A stretch of DNA of 64,000 nt from Bradyrhizobium sp. JYMT SZCCT0180. Its GTDB lineage: Bacteria; Pseudomonadota; Alphaproteobacteria; Rhizobiales; Xanthobacteraceae. Position 1 is the stretch's first letter. Each line of letters begins with the position of its first letter. The position numbers were made by a program, and so were the translations under genes. The notes under the pieces were generated by a model, which saw only the letters and a list, made by a program, of their open reading frames with translations, searched no databases and was not told the DNA's origin. The stretch is taken from positions 186,001 through 250,000 of the forward strand of contig NZ_JAFCLZ010000006.1 in assembly GCF_018130165.1 (NCBI RefSeq). The letters run 5' to 3'. Below, piece by piece: positions 1 through 8,478 of the stretch.

Positions 1-627
1 GCGATATGGGCTGCTGATCCCAATAATCATCGAGCCCGGCATCGTGGCCGTTCCTGGCTTCAGGGCTTTGTAGGTTTCAACGTCCGGAGTTGCGCTGCTG
101 TCGTCGCGCCAGAAGGCGATCTCGTCCAGGATGGCGCAGAGCACCGGTCGACCTCGGACAGCCCGGAAGCTGTTGGTTGCAACCGCGATGTCGATTTTGT
201 TGCCGAGTTCGAACCCGTAGGCGGTCTCTCGCTCGATCATCCCCTGCAGAAGGGGAATGTCGGTGAAGTACGATCGACAATAATTCAGGACGATTTGCCC
301 CTGACTCCGGTCATTTGCGAGGCACATAACGAGGGCCCGCTCGCCCGGCCGCAGTTGCCCGCTTTCCCGAAATAGCGCGGCTGCGTGGGCTGCAATGACG
401 CTGGCGATGGAATCCTTGCCACCTCTTCGGCCGGCGATGATCCACAGCTCCTGCACCCGTTCCGCGGGCGGGTCGCGATCGGCCACTGAACGAAAGAACC
501 CGACCTCCTCGGGGGACATTGGAAGGGCGAACGCGGCCTTCAGGATGGCGCGCCAGGCGTTCCACGTCTTCCCGGGAAACCAGGGTGCGAACAAGTTCTG
601 ATCGTCCAGGGCCTCGATAATGTTCAC
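1..627 (-). CDS. Phage terminase large subunit, partial (3' end beyond left edge)
   Basis: ATPase/nuclease motor that packages phage DNA into capsids; only the N-terminal 209 codons are visible. The frame opens at a GTG that overlaps the stop of the preceding gene as GTGA. The ATPase domain is recognisable: a Walker A-like GRRGGKDS at residues 66-73 and a Walker B ending in the acidic pair D168-E169 (AILDEIAFW). This layout fits the terminase large-subunit superfamily. No stop codon occurs in the visible part, so unlike the two genes further upstream it looks intact here. Homology is inferred from motifs alone. Confidence 0.85.
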   Translation of the reverse strand, partial: MNIIEALDDQNLFAPWFPGKTWNAWRAILKAAFALPMSPEEVGFFRSVADRDPPAERVQELWIIAGRRGGKDSIASVIAAHAAALFRESGQLRPGERALVMCLANDRSQGQIVLNYCRSYFTDIPLLQGMIERETAYGFELGNKIDIAVATNSFRAVRGRPVLCAILDEIAFWRDDSSATPDVETYKALKPGTATMPGSMIIGISSPYR

Positions 628-1055
628 GCAGCACGACCCTCGCGCTGCGCGATATAGCTCTGCAAATCCGGCGCCGCGGGTTTTCGATCTGCACCCTTGG
701 CAATGATTGGCGCCAGTATGCGCCTGATCTCGCTGGAAAGCCGGATGGCCTCGTCACCATCGACCCGCTCTCCAAGCACTTGTGCGGTCTGCAACGCTTC
801 ACAGCGCAATGTCAGGAGGGCTGCTTGCCTAACCTGCGCTCTCTCGGCCTCGCTGAGAGCGGTGATGCCACCGGCCTCCTCGGCAAACTGCTTGCACAGG
901 TCGCGGAAGCGCCTGGCCTGGGGCAGCCGATTATCGACGCCCGGTAGCGCCCATGGCTTGTTCGTCACCATCGAACGATTGGTGATCGAGCCGGGAGCCC
1001 GCTTGTGCGGTGCTGGCTGTGATGTGGTCGTGAACGCGTTGCGAATGTCGTGCAT
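624..1055 (-). CDS. Small phage protein preceding the terminase (possible terminase small subunit)
   Basis: This 143-residue protein is translationally coupled (GTGA) to the terminase large subunit, the usual place for a small terminase subunit or an equivalent DNA-recognition protein. The C-terminal two thirds are helical and charged, including an ALSEAERAQVRQ stretch, and the end is basic. I see no diagnostic helix-turn-helix. The N-terminal 28 residues look low in information, and an internal start (MVTNKPWALP) could be the true one. The role comes from position, not from a motif. Confidence 0.6.
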   Translation of the reverse strand: MHDIRNAFTTTSQPAPHKRAPGSITNRSMVTNKPWALPGVDNRLPQARRFRDLCKQFAEEAGGITALSEAERAQVRQAALLTLRCEALQTAQVLGERVDGDEAIRLSSEIRRILAPIIAKGADRKPAAPDLQSYIAQREGRAA

Positions 1056-1175
1056 TCACCACAGATGAATGCGTTTCCGCGCGCGTGCAACGTGGCGACT
1101 GTTGCCGGATGCGCAGCCAAATCATGATCAACGGTGAAGTGCGTTCAGCGCAGTTTAAGTGACGGGCAAAAATAT

Positions 1176-1677
1176 TTACAGCTTAGGACCTCTTTCGCGC
1201 CGGATCACGTAAGCGTGGTGCGAAAACAGATCCCCATAATGCTGAAAGCGTCCCGCAAGCTGCCAGACTTCGCCGACGTCCACGATCCCAAAAACCTCTT
1301 GCGGCACCCTCGAGCGGGTCAAACCTCTGGTCCCTATCTGGGGGATCTCCAGCGGGCTTGGATACCACTCATCATGGATTAGCCGGTTGCGCGTTGCTTT
1401 GTCGCTCCAAAACGATTCAATCGCGGTCAGCAATTCTTGAAGGTCGAAACCGCTCAGACCCGCGACTGTGCGAGGGCCAAAACCTGATCCTTGGCATCGT
1501 GCGATTTGAGAAGGGCGACGGCCTCTCGTTCGCTATCCCCCAGCATCTCAGAAACCATCTCGAGCACCCTCGCTTCCGCCAAGGCGAACGTAATCACCAG
1601 GTTGCCAAGAGCCCTGACGAAGGGACGAAATACTCGTCGACCAGATCGGGCTGCTCGTCGTCGGCGGGGTTGTTCAT
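1176..1677 (-). pseudogene. Broken gene for a HEPN-like hypothetical protein (two frameshifts)
   Basis: The ATG at 1677 overlaps the stop of the upstream recombinase (ATGA). Read straight, it stops after about 28 codons. A continuous protein of about 165 residues appears only if the frame is moved twice, near 1618-1628 and near 1455-1462, each time as if one base were missing. The segments join sensibly: an acidic N-terminus, a helical middle (LVITFALAEARVLEMVSEML), then a C-terminal half carrying RNRLIHDEW. The R-N-x3-H arrangement matches the R-x(4-6)-H signature of HEPN domains, many of which are RNases or toxin partners. The family assignment rests on that motif and helical character only. 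The frameshifts could be decay or assembly errors. Confidence 0.5.
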
Positions 1678-2320
1678 TCCATTCCGAGGCGCTGTTGGAC
1701 GCGGATGACGGTCGCTGCATACCACGGCCTGCCCGATGGCGTCGGCACCTTGCGATCGTTTAGCGCCGCGGCGATGGCTCGAGCCGAGTTGCCGGCTAGC
1801 TCCGTGAAGATAGGCCGCAGGGCCTCAGCGCGCTCCCTGGCTTCGTCCCGGTTCTGTATGCCCTTGGCGTTCAGCCCACCCAGCTTCACGCCCTGAGCCT
1901 TCTTGGCGGCCAGAGCGTCCTTTGTGCGGCGAGAGATCATCGCCCGCTCTTTCTCCGCGAGAGCGGCATATAGGTGCAGCATGAACGGATCCGCATCAGC
2001 GCCCAGCTCTGCCACGATGAATGGCGTCTTGTGGGCCATCAGGCCGCTGATGAAGTGGACGTCGCGGCTAAGGCGATCCAGCTTGGCTACGATGATCGGC
2101 GCCCTGTGCTTGCGTGCGGCCTGAGTGCTGCGGACAGCTGCGGCCGGCGATCGAGCGCATCGGCGCCCTTGCCCGTCTCGACCTCTTGGAAGGTCTCAAT
2201 GAGTCGATAGCCTTCAGCCTCAACGAACCGCGCCAGTGCCGCCTGCTGCGCTTCCATACCCAGGCCTGAATTGCCCTGCTGTGCGGTCGACACCCGGGTG
2301 TATGCGATGGCGGCTTTCAT
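1674..2320 (-). pseudogene. Serine site-specific recombinase (resolvase/invertase family), frameshifted
   Basis: Serine recombinases cut and rejoin DNA through a covalent phosphoserine link. The N-terminal catalytic part starts MKAAIAYTRVST, with the likely nucleophile at Ser11, and continues through a GLGMEAQQ segment. The frame then breaks near 2118-2125, apparently by loss of one base. The next frame continues the domain with LDRLSRD, a helical [15 protein letters not shown] region and a C-terminal DNA-binding part ([18 protein letters not shown]). Together they give about 215 residues, normal for a small resolvase/invertase. As sequenced, no full-length protein can be made. It heads the phage-type gene block on this strand. 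Confidence 0.8.
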
Positions 2321-2499
2321 GACTGGCCCCTGATCTGGAACGAAAACGAATTGTGGCCGTTTTTCGAGCACTGCGTGGCACACGTGGCAGTCAGCTTCCG
2401 TTTGTTAGCACCACGCTTCTGATCGGATGCGAAGTTGAGGTCGCTTTCCTCGGCGGAGGACCGTTTTAGCACCTGCGTTTTCGAGACGGTGACCCGCCA

Positions 2500-2517
2500 T
2501 TGGCGCGTCAGCGCCAA
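2500..2517. repeat. Perfect 7-bp inverted repeat upstream of the recombinase
   Basis: TTGGCGC and GCGCCAA flank a 4-base loop. It sits between the end of the binding-protein gene and the start of the recombinase relic. It could be a weak terminator for the binding-protein operon or an operator. No T-run follows on either strand. I recognise nothing else in 2321-2581. Confidence 0.35.
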
Positions 2518-2581
2518 ACAGGCAAAGCGGACGTTTGCCATTTGTGCCGAAGCAAATTGCGCCCACGTTCGATATTCACAA

Positions 2582-3727
2582 TTACTTTCGCTCAGACGAC
2601 CAAGGAAAATTCACATATTGATCTCGACTATCATAACAAATGTTTCCATACATCTTGAGATAGGTGTCGCGACGGACGGGATCTCTGTAAACTTCACCGG
2701 GATTTTCCAGGTCGCTTTCGTACCGCGCGATATTTGAATTTGTTAGTGCGCTTGGCAAAATATCCATTGCCTGCGGAATGCTCTTTCCGTCAAGCCAATC
2801 CGCCGCATGCTGCCCCATCGCATACCCAAAAACAGACGATGCCAAGCTGACGCTTACTTTGTAGGGACCGCCGTTTTTTATCTCTGCGACCGCCTCCGTC
2901 TCGCCGTCGATGCCGCCGAAAAATTGAGCTGGCCGGACCTTGCCGGCTGCCCTTACGGCGTCTAGCGCACCAAGGACGACCGTATCCGCGCCGAGTACCA
3001 CGTCAATTTCAGGATGAGCGAGCAGAATGGTTTGCATCATCGCAAAACCACCTTCTTTATTCACGGTAGTCGGCGAGATATCAGCAACGATGGCGGCTCC
3101 AGGAATATCCCTCAGTGAATCGCGCATTGCGACGAAGCGTGGCGAAAGGAACTGAAGGCTATCGTGCGTCAACAACACGACATTCGCTTTGCCTCCCAGT
3201 TTATCGCGTATGTAATTTGCAGCAGCGTCGCCCAAGGTCTTGCCCGTCAGGTATTGCGGGGCATTGAGCAGTGAGGTGGCAGGAGGCGGCACGACCGCAC
3301 CAACATAAGTTCCTTGCCAAATAGTCTTGCGCAGAACGGGCGCTAGTGACGCTGGATCGACCGGCGCAACCACGAGCGCGCCAACTCTCATCGATCGAAA
3401 ACTCTCGACCTGTTCGATCATCCTTTTTCCCTGACTTTGGGCAACCGAGATCGAAAAGGCCAAACCACGATCCTTTGCCGCCATCGCCAGCCCTCTTCCA
3501 ATCCCCTGAATGAACTCGCGCTCATTGTCCTGTGAAAACGCGAGGATTTTCTTCAGCGAAGGTGGTGGATTGCAAGTGGGTGCATTGCTATCGAACATCG
3601 GAAAGACACGAGGCACAGTGATGCCGCTGGGCTCTTCCTCTGCGGACGCATGCCGCTGGTTCAAAGACAGCAAAAGCGCGAGCGCTGCGAGAGTTGTTAA
3701 CTTTAGTCGTTGGATTTTCATGTTCAT
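2582..3727 (-). CDS. Periplasmic sugar-type substrate-binding protein (Peripla_BP_4/RbsB-like), likely a co-sensor
   Basis: This 381-residue exported protein has a basic N-terminus, a hydrophobic core (LTTLAALALLLSL) and a likely signal-peptidase site after ASA near residue 29. The mature part follows the LacI/RbsB-type fold: an ILAFSQDNEREFIQGIGRG opening, a hinge region VGALVVAPVDP, and later VVLGADTVVLGALDAVRAAG and FFGGIDGE. Such proteins bind sugars or related small ligands. No ABC permease or ATPase gene is nearby. The gene instead starts 5 nt after a histidine kinase with a periplasmic sensor domain, so it more likely presents a ligand to that kinase. Two in-frame ATGs (3727 and 3721) are possible starts and neither has a strong ribosome binding site. 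The ligand is unknown. Confidence 0.8.
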   Translation of the reverse strand: MNMKIQRLKLTTLAALALLLSLNQRHASAEEEPSGITVPRVFPMFDSNAPTCNPPPSLKKILAFSQDNEREFIQGIGRGLAMAAKDRGLAFSISVAQSQGKRMIEQVESFRSMRVGALVVAPVDPASLAPVLRKTIWQGTYVGAVVPPPATSLLNAPQYLTGKTLGDAAANYIRDKLGGKANVVLLTHDSLQFLSPRFVAMRDSLRDIPGAAIVADISPTTVNKEGGFAMMQTILLAHPEIDVVLGADTVVLGALDAVRAAGKVRPAQFFGGIDGETEAVAEIKNGGPYKVSVSLASSVFGYAMGQHAADWLDGKSIPQAMDILPSALTNSNIARYESDLENPGEVYRDPVRRDTYLKMYGNICYDSRDQYVNFPWSSERK

Positions 3728-3732
3728 ACGCG

Positions 3733-5226
3733 TTACGCCGCAGAAGACAATTGAAGGTTAAGCTCTCTGGGTAGAGTCATGCGAAAGGTCGTTCCCGTGT
3801 TCAACTCCGATTGAACAGTAATGTCACCTCCGAGATTCCCGACTAAAGTCCGCACATAAGCGAGCCCAATCCCCTCCCCTGGTTGATCGATCTTGCCGAC
3901 TCGTCGGAACAGCTCGAAGATCGTGCTAATGTCGCACGGAGCGATACCTCGGCCATTGTCAGCAATTTCGATTGCAATCCGATCATTCGGCAAAACGAGA
4001 CCTCGAACTTGAAGCCGTAAGGGGCGTTCGACATCTCGGTACTTTACAGCATTGTCCAATAGGTTACCTATAATTTGCTCAAGCGAGAGCCGATCCGTCA
4101 CAATACTGGGAATACTCATCTTGATGTCGATTTGGCCATTAGCCTCCGACAACTGATGATAGATTGCGGCCGAACTAGACGATATGAGTTCGTTTAGATC
4201 AACAACTTCCGCCCGAAGCTCTCGCCTGCCTTCTCGGGATATTTTGAGAACGGCATTGAGTAGTTTGTCCATTTTCTCCGCTGATTTACGGATGTATCCG
4301 ATGGCCTCCGGCATTTCCTCGTCTGTAACGATGCGAACCTTCTGAGAGGTCGGATCAGCTGGTGCTGGATTGGAGTTGTCAAAATAGTTCCGAAGTTGTT
4401 GGACATTGGCCTCCAATTCGCCTGTAAACCCGACGATACTAACCAGGGGCGCTCGCATGTCATGCGACAATAGATGAGTGAAACGCTGAATCTCCTCATT
4501 TGCGCTTGCAAGAGCCGCTGTACGCGTACGCACCCTTGCCTCTAGTGAGGCGTTGAGGGCCGTTACTTTACTTTGAGCTTGATTGAGCTCTCGGGTGTAA
4601 GTCAGCAGCGTTGCGGCCACAACACCAACGACCAAAATGATCAGTATGGCTGCGATTATGGATGCCCACCGCAGATTGGCGGCGTTCGCTCGTTGCTCGG
4701 CTACGCCGGCCGTCAACCGATTATCCATCGTTCGAACGATGCCAGACACAAATAGATTCACTTCATCCATCAGCGCCTTTCCGCGATTGGTATTTATGAT
4801 AGCCAAGGCCTCGAGCTCTTTTCGCTCACTCTTCAGAGCGATGGTACTGTCCATTTCTTGAAATTTTTCTGAAAGCAAAGCCGTTAATCGCTGCAGAACA
4901 AGCTTGAATTGGGCATCACCACCAAGTGTGCGTTTCATATTTTCGAGTTGTCTGATGGCTAACGCCTTTGCGGCATCATATGGTGACAGATAGATCTCAT
5001 TGCCCGTGAGCAACAATCCCCGCTGGCTCGATTCTGCGGACTGCACGGCGTTTTGGATTTCGACGGCCGATATCCTGACATCGCGTGTTTTAATCACATC
5101 ATCGAAATGTTGGTTGGCACGGTCTCCAAGCCTGACTGTCATTCCGACAACAGCTAGCAAAGTAACGAAACCAACAATGAGCAAAAGTAAAGACAATGGA
5201 ACAATGAAACGCTTCGAAATGAACAT
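3733..5226 (-). CDS. Membrane histidine kinase with CHASE3-like periplasmic sensor domain
   Basis: An inner-membrane sensor kinase of about 497 residues. A transmembrane helix at residues 7-28 is followed by a helical periplasmic domain (about 33-175) of CHASE3 type, including ESSQRGLLLTGNEIYL. A second helix at 188-209 leads to a coiled coil, then the phosphoacceptor box SHDMRAPL with His255, the N-box LLDNAVKY, and glycine-rich DNGRGI and GEGIGLAY segments. It therefore has a complete dimerisation and ATPase core but no receiver domain. I chose the ATG at 5226 because it directly precedes the first membrane helix. A GTG at 5277 would add 17 residues and would start inside a 14-bp palindrome (5262-5275). 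The downstream binding protein is its probable ligand partner. Confidence 0.85.
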   Translation of the reverse strand: MFISKRFIVPLSLLLLIVGFVTLLAVVGMTVRLGDRANQHFDDVIKTRDVRISAVEIQNAVQSAESSQRGLLLTGNEIYLSPYDAAKALAIRQLENMKRTLGGDAQFKLVLQRLTALLSEKFQEMDSTIALKSERKELEALAIINTNRGKALMDEVNLFVSGIVRTMDNRLTAGVAEQRANAANLRWASIIAAILIILVVGVVAATLLTYTRELNQAQSKVTALNASLEARVRTRTAALASANEEIQRFTHLLSHDMRAPLVSIVGFTGELEANVQQLRNYFDNSNPAPADPTSQKVRIVTDEEMPEAIGYIRKSAEKMDKLLNAVLKISREGRRELRAEVVDLNELISSSSAAIYHQLSEANGQIDIKMSIPSIVTDRLSLEQIIGNLLDNAVKYRDVERPLRLQVRGLVLPNDRIAIEIADNGRGIAPCDISTIFELFRRVGKIDQPGEGIGLAYVRTLVGNLGGDITVQSELNTGTTFRMTLPRELNLQLSSAA

Positions 5227-5261
5227 TGAGTTGGCACCTAAGCTGGATAGCCCATTAATCC

Positions 5262-5275
5262 GTTGCCGCGGCAAC
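5262..5275. repeat. 14-bp perfect palindrome between the receiver gene and the CHASE3 kinase
   Basis: GTTGCCGCGGCAAC reads the same on both strands. It lies in the short gap between the receiver gene and the CHASE3 kinase gene. It may be an operator or an mRNA hairpin near the kinase start. No match to a named site is claimed. Confidence 0.4.
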
Positions 5276-5322
5276 ACAAGCCGCCTTCAGCTCTCGAAGA
5301 CGCACCGAACAATCTCTCCGGC

Positions 5323-5703
5323 CTACTTGGCAACAGCCGAATGCCTACCGCCAAGCGCGATAGTCAAAGCGCCTAAAAGTCTATCCGACGTATACGGCTT
5401 CTCGAGGATCAACTCGTCCTGCTTCGCACTCGATGCGCTGGCGCCATAGCCGGTGGCGAACACAAATGGAATGCGCCGGGCGCGCAAAAGCTCTGCGATT
5501 GGATCGATGCGATCAGAACGGATGTTGACGTCGAGTACGGCTGCATCAATTGACTCTGTTTCGACGAGGTTGCGAGCTATAGGGATCGATTGTGCAGGAC
5601 CGACAACGGAGGCGCCCAGATCTATAAGCATCTCTTCCACCATGATGGCGATGATGGCCTCGTCTTCGACGACGAGAATGCGTTTGCCCCACAAAGCGCT
5701 CAC
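5323..5703 (-). CDS. Stand-alone response-regulator receiver protein
   Basis: A 126-residue single-domain receiver. It has the acidic pocket VVEDEA (D14 in this numbering), the phosphoacceptor D58 in AVLDVNI, a conserved Thr in FATGYG and the Lys in LEKPYT. No output domain follows, so it probably works by protein contact or phosphotransfer. The start is a GTG overlapping the stop of the upstream HWE kinase as GTGA, preceded by an excellent AGGAGAGG site four bases away. Co-translation suggests the HWE kinase is its cognate partner. This receiver type (an LGASVVGPA region) is common beside HWE/HisKA_2 kinases. Confidence 0.9.
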   Translation of the reverse strand: MSALWGKRILVVEDEAIIAIMVEEMLIDLGASVVGPAQSIPIARNLVETESIDAAVLDVNIRSDRIDPIAELLRARRIPFVFATGYGASASSAKQDELILEKPYTSDRLLGALTIALGGRHSAVAK

Positions 5704-7520
5704 GTTGCCTCTCCTAGGAGAACGAGCGGGATACTGATACAGCACACGAGACCTTCCGGCTTAAAATTGATCATCACTTCACCCTCGAGATCGTGAGCGA
5801 GAGTACGTTCGAGGAGGGTAGATCCAAAGCCGCGTCGTGTGGGGGGCGAGACAGCGGGGCCACCGCTCTCGTGCCAATGTATGCAGAGCTGCTGCTGGGC
5901 ATCGTCGGTCTGCGACCAGTCTAATCTGACCTGCCCCTCCTCCTTTGATAGTGCTCCGTATTTTCTCGCGTTGGTGCATAGCTCATGCAAAGCCATTGCA
6001 ATTGACACGGCTTGTTTAGGGGAGAGCAGAATCCGGGGGCCATTAAGTGATATGATGCCCGCGTTAGAGCCCTTGGTGTCAAGCGTGAGTTCGGCGAGCC
6101 CCTCGAGCGACGCATTCTCCCAATTCGCATGCGTGAGCAGATTGTGAGCATGGCCGAGTGCCCCCAACCGCCCCTCAAATGCTCGGCGCGCTTCAACAGG
6201 ATCCGCATTGTTTCTGAAGGTCTGATGCGCGATGCCCTGAACGATCGAGAGCGTATTTTTTACGCGGTGATTGAGCTCATCCACCAGCAACTCGCGGGCC
6301 TTCTCGGCTTCCTCGCGTTCGGTTATGTCGACATTTGCTCCGATCATTCCGATGAATTCGCCGGCGCGAGAAAAACGCGGATGAGCGCGCGTCTCAAGCA
6401 CGCGGTAGCGTCCCTGGGCGTCCAGATAGCGGGCTTTCATCGCGAAGTCGCTATGGTCCTTAAGGGACTGGGCCACTTGCTTGCCGACGCTCGAAGCGTC
6501 CTCTGGATGCAGGGTAGCGCCCCAATTGAATTCTTCGACGTGCTCCTCCGCGACACCCCAGAAAGCGCGGAGCATCTGGTTGAGATGGACACACTTACCA
6601 TCTTGGTCACTGATCCAAATCATCACGGGCGCGTTCTCAGCCATCAGCCGGAAGCGCTCTTCGGAGGCCCGAAGTTCGATCTCCGCTTGTTTGGCCGCAG
6701 TGATATCATGCGCTACGCCAATAAAGCCGACGTGCTCTCCTCGCTCATTAAACCTGAGTTGAGATACGGCCCTTATCCACCGCCAATCATCCCTCACTCG
6801 CAGAATTCTGATCTCAAGCGTTAGATTGCTCGATGATGTGCTCCCCGGGACAAGGCTTCGAAGTTGCTCGGCCTTCAAAATCCGATCGGCATCCTCCGGG
6901 TGAACGCGACCACGCCAATCAAGCTTTAGCGCTTCCTCGTAACTTAATTCGAAGAAATCCAGATACGCTTGATTTGCGAACAAACGCTCGCCATCGAGCT
7001 TGGTCAACCACATCGGAATTGGCGCGTTGTTGGCAACAATCCGAAACCGTTCCTCGCTTTCCCGGAGAGCCTGTTCTGCCAGCTTCGAATCCGTTACGTC
7101 GAAATGTGCGCCGATCAAGCGGATGGGCCGATTGTCGGAATCACGTTCGATTCTTGAAGCGACGCGGACCCAGCGCGTCTGTCCGTCGCTGGGCCGAATG
7201 ATGCGGTATTCAGCGGAGTAGTCGCGGGTTGTGCCGTCCACAGCATCGAGAAATTGACGCTCTATCCTAACTCGATCATCCGGATGGATTCGCGCAACCC
7301 AATCATCATGAGACTCGTTGACCGCTGTTGGAGGCAAACCGTGGATCATCAGATATTCGGGCGACCTGCGATTTCGAAACCCGGCCCGAAAGTCGACCTC
7401 CACTCCACCAACGCCCGCGATACGATGAATCAGCGCGAGCTCCGCCTCACGCGCCTGCAGCTGCCGGATCAGTTCGTCCACACCTTGTGTGGACCCCGCT
7501 TCTTGTTTGAAAGCGCTCAA
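5700..7520 (-). CDS. Soluble multi-PAS HWE-family histidine kinase
   Basis: A cytoplasmic kinase of up to 606 residues with three PAS/PAC units at about 30-145, 155-278 and 285-405. The kinase core is of HWE type: H418 in DELNHRVKNTL, an N-box with N517 (LHELCTNARKYGAL) and the family-naming W-x-E in WHESGGP (549-555). There is no transmembrane helix, so it should sense cytoplasmic signals; repeated PAS domains often bind flavin or haem or detect redox or light, but no specific cofactor residue stands out. The start is uncertain: the longest frame begins at a TTG with weak Shine-Dalgarno support, and a GTG at 7481 is a plausible alternative. It heads the signalling operon. Confidence 0.88.
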   Translation of the reverse strand: MSAFKQEAGSTQGVDELIRQLQAREAELALIHRIAGVGGVEVDFRAGFRNRRSPEYLMIHGLPPTAVNESHDDWVARIHPDDRVRIERQFLDAVDGTTRDYSAEYRIIRPSDGQTRWVRVASRIERDSDNRPIRLIGAHFDVTDSKLAEQALRESEERFRIVANNAPIPMWLTKLDGERLFANQAYLDFFELSYEEALKLDWRGRVHPEDADRILKAEQLRSLVPGSTSSSNLTLEIRILRVRDDWRWIRAVSQLRFNERGEHVGFIGVAHDITAAKQAEIELRASEERFRLMAENAPVMIWISDQDGKCVHLNQMLRAFWGVAEEHVEEFNWGATLHPEDASSVGKQVAQSLKDHSDFAMKARYLDAQGRYRVLETRAHPRFSRAGEFIGMIGANVDITEREEAEKARELLVDELNHRVKNTLSIVQGIAHQTFRNNADPVEARRAFEGRLGALGHAHNLLTHANWENASLEGLAELTLDTKGSNAGIISLNGPRILLSPKQAVSIAMALHELCTNARKYGALSKEEGQVRLDWSQTDDAQQQLCIHWHESGGPAVSPPTRRGFGSTLLERTLAHDLEGEVMINFKPEGLVCCISIPLVLLGEAT

Positions 7521-8021
7521 CTACGGGTGCTCTTTGTTCCTGCAGGAAATAAACTGGATCCGGAGTTTCGCGCGGCAATTCCAAACCCGCGGCAAGCCAA
7601 CTAGTTCCCATGCTAACAGCTCGGGTGGCGATGGTAAGGTCTTCTCTCAAGGTACTGGGGACGATGCCCTACCAAAGCGGACTAGGAGGCAAGCCGCCGC
7701 TCCTTCTATCCTCGCTCACGCGCTCATGGCGACGATAGTTCCGGGAAATTTGTGTCCTAACAGTTGCGGAGACTGCTTTGGATTTGCCAAAAGCTGTGCT
7801 GCACCTGCCAACCCTACCACTCAGTGGTGCTCGAACCTGTCTCCGCCAATCGTCTCCACGAAAACGGTAATTTCTGCGGTTTGGGCTGGAGACTTTCGGC
7901 AAATTCTCGCCAGGGTTGCCGCTTTCTGAAGACCAGAGACTTTAGACAACTGCACGAAAACCCTATTAATTGCGGCACTTTCAACCAAAAATGGAACACT
8001 CTCTCAGGTTGAGTGACTGCT
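7521..8021. other. 500-bp non-coding gap between signalling operon and tRNA-Gln
   Basis: I see no convincing gene. The short open frames here have no recognisable domains or good start contexts. It should contain the promoter of the minus-strand kinase operon, but I could not pick out a clear -35/-10 pair. Base composition resembles the low-GC signalling block rather than the DNA beyond the tRNA. Confidence 0.5.
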
Positions 8022-8096
8022 TGGCTGGGGCGGGAGGGATCGAACCTCCGAATGGCGGAATCAAAATCCGCTGCCTTACCGCTTGGCTACGCCCCA
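8022..8096 (-). tRNA. tRNA-Gln (anticodon TTG)
   Basis: Read on the minus strand this is a 75-nt cloverleaf beginning TGGGGCGTAGCCAAGCGG. The 7-bp acceptor stem closes with CGCCCCA, the anticodon loop is TTTTGAT (TTG, complement of 8062-8064), the T-loop GGTTCGATCC is canonical, and CCA is encoded at the 3' end. The 3' end points towards the low-GC region on the left. Confidence 0.97.
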
Positions 8097-8184
8097 ACAG
8101 GCCGGGAACACGGCAGGAAACCTGCGGCGGATTCCCTCCGGCAACGTGGGTCTATAGGGAGAGGTGAGCCATTTCAACCGGCTA

Positions 8185-8256
8185 GAGCATGATCCGAAAG
8201 GGCATGCCCGGCACGGGATGCGGGTTGGGCGCCAGTTTTCCGGAAAGATCACGCTC
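8185..8256. repeat. Dispersed palindromic repeat (GAGCATGATC family)
   Basis: An imperfect palindrome opens with GAGCATGATCCGAAA and closes with GGAAAGATCACGCTC. I recognise this as a short intergenic repeat common in Bradyrhizobium and relatives, which can fold into a hairpin. It lies in the 382-bp gap before the acyl-CoA dehydrogenase, where nothing else is recognised apart from the gene leader. Confidence 0.7.
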
Positions 8257-8478
8257 AAACAGAAGGATAGGCTTTGGATTCCGGCCAAAATCGGCTCCGG
8301 AAACACGACTCTCTATAATAGGCCTGAGGGTTCGTCCGATGTGGACGCCCCGGGCTCGCGATGGCCTCAAACCGCCCGGCCTCGCCCCGCCGCCCCTCCC
8401 GCCCATCGGAGAGTTGAGAGAAGGCCGGTTTCGTGGGAAGACGGCCCCCCGCTTTCCCGACTGAGGCGAGTAACCGAC

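Noticed and set aside
2317..2737. Overlapping short frames on both strands near the recombinase start
   Set aside because: They overlap the recombinase or the binding-protein gene, have no domains and no ribosome binding sites.
7489..7929. 146-codon plus-strand frame before the tRNA
   Set aside because: It overlaps the kinase start, has no recognisable domain and its composition looks non-coding.
8164..8478. N-terminal extension of the acyl-CoA dehydrogenase frame
   Set aside because: The extension runs through a dispersed palindromic repeat and lacks homology-like sequence, while the ATG at 8479 gives the normal family start.
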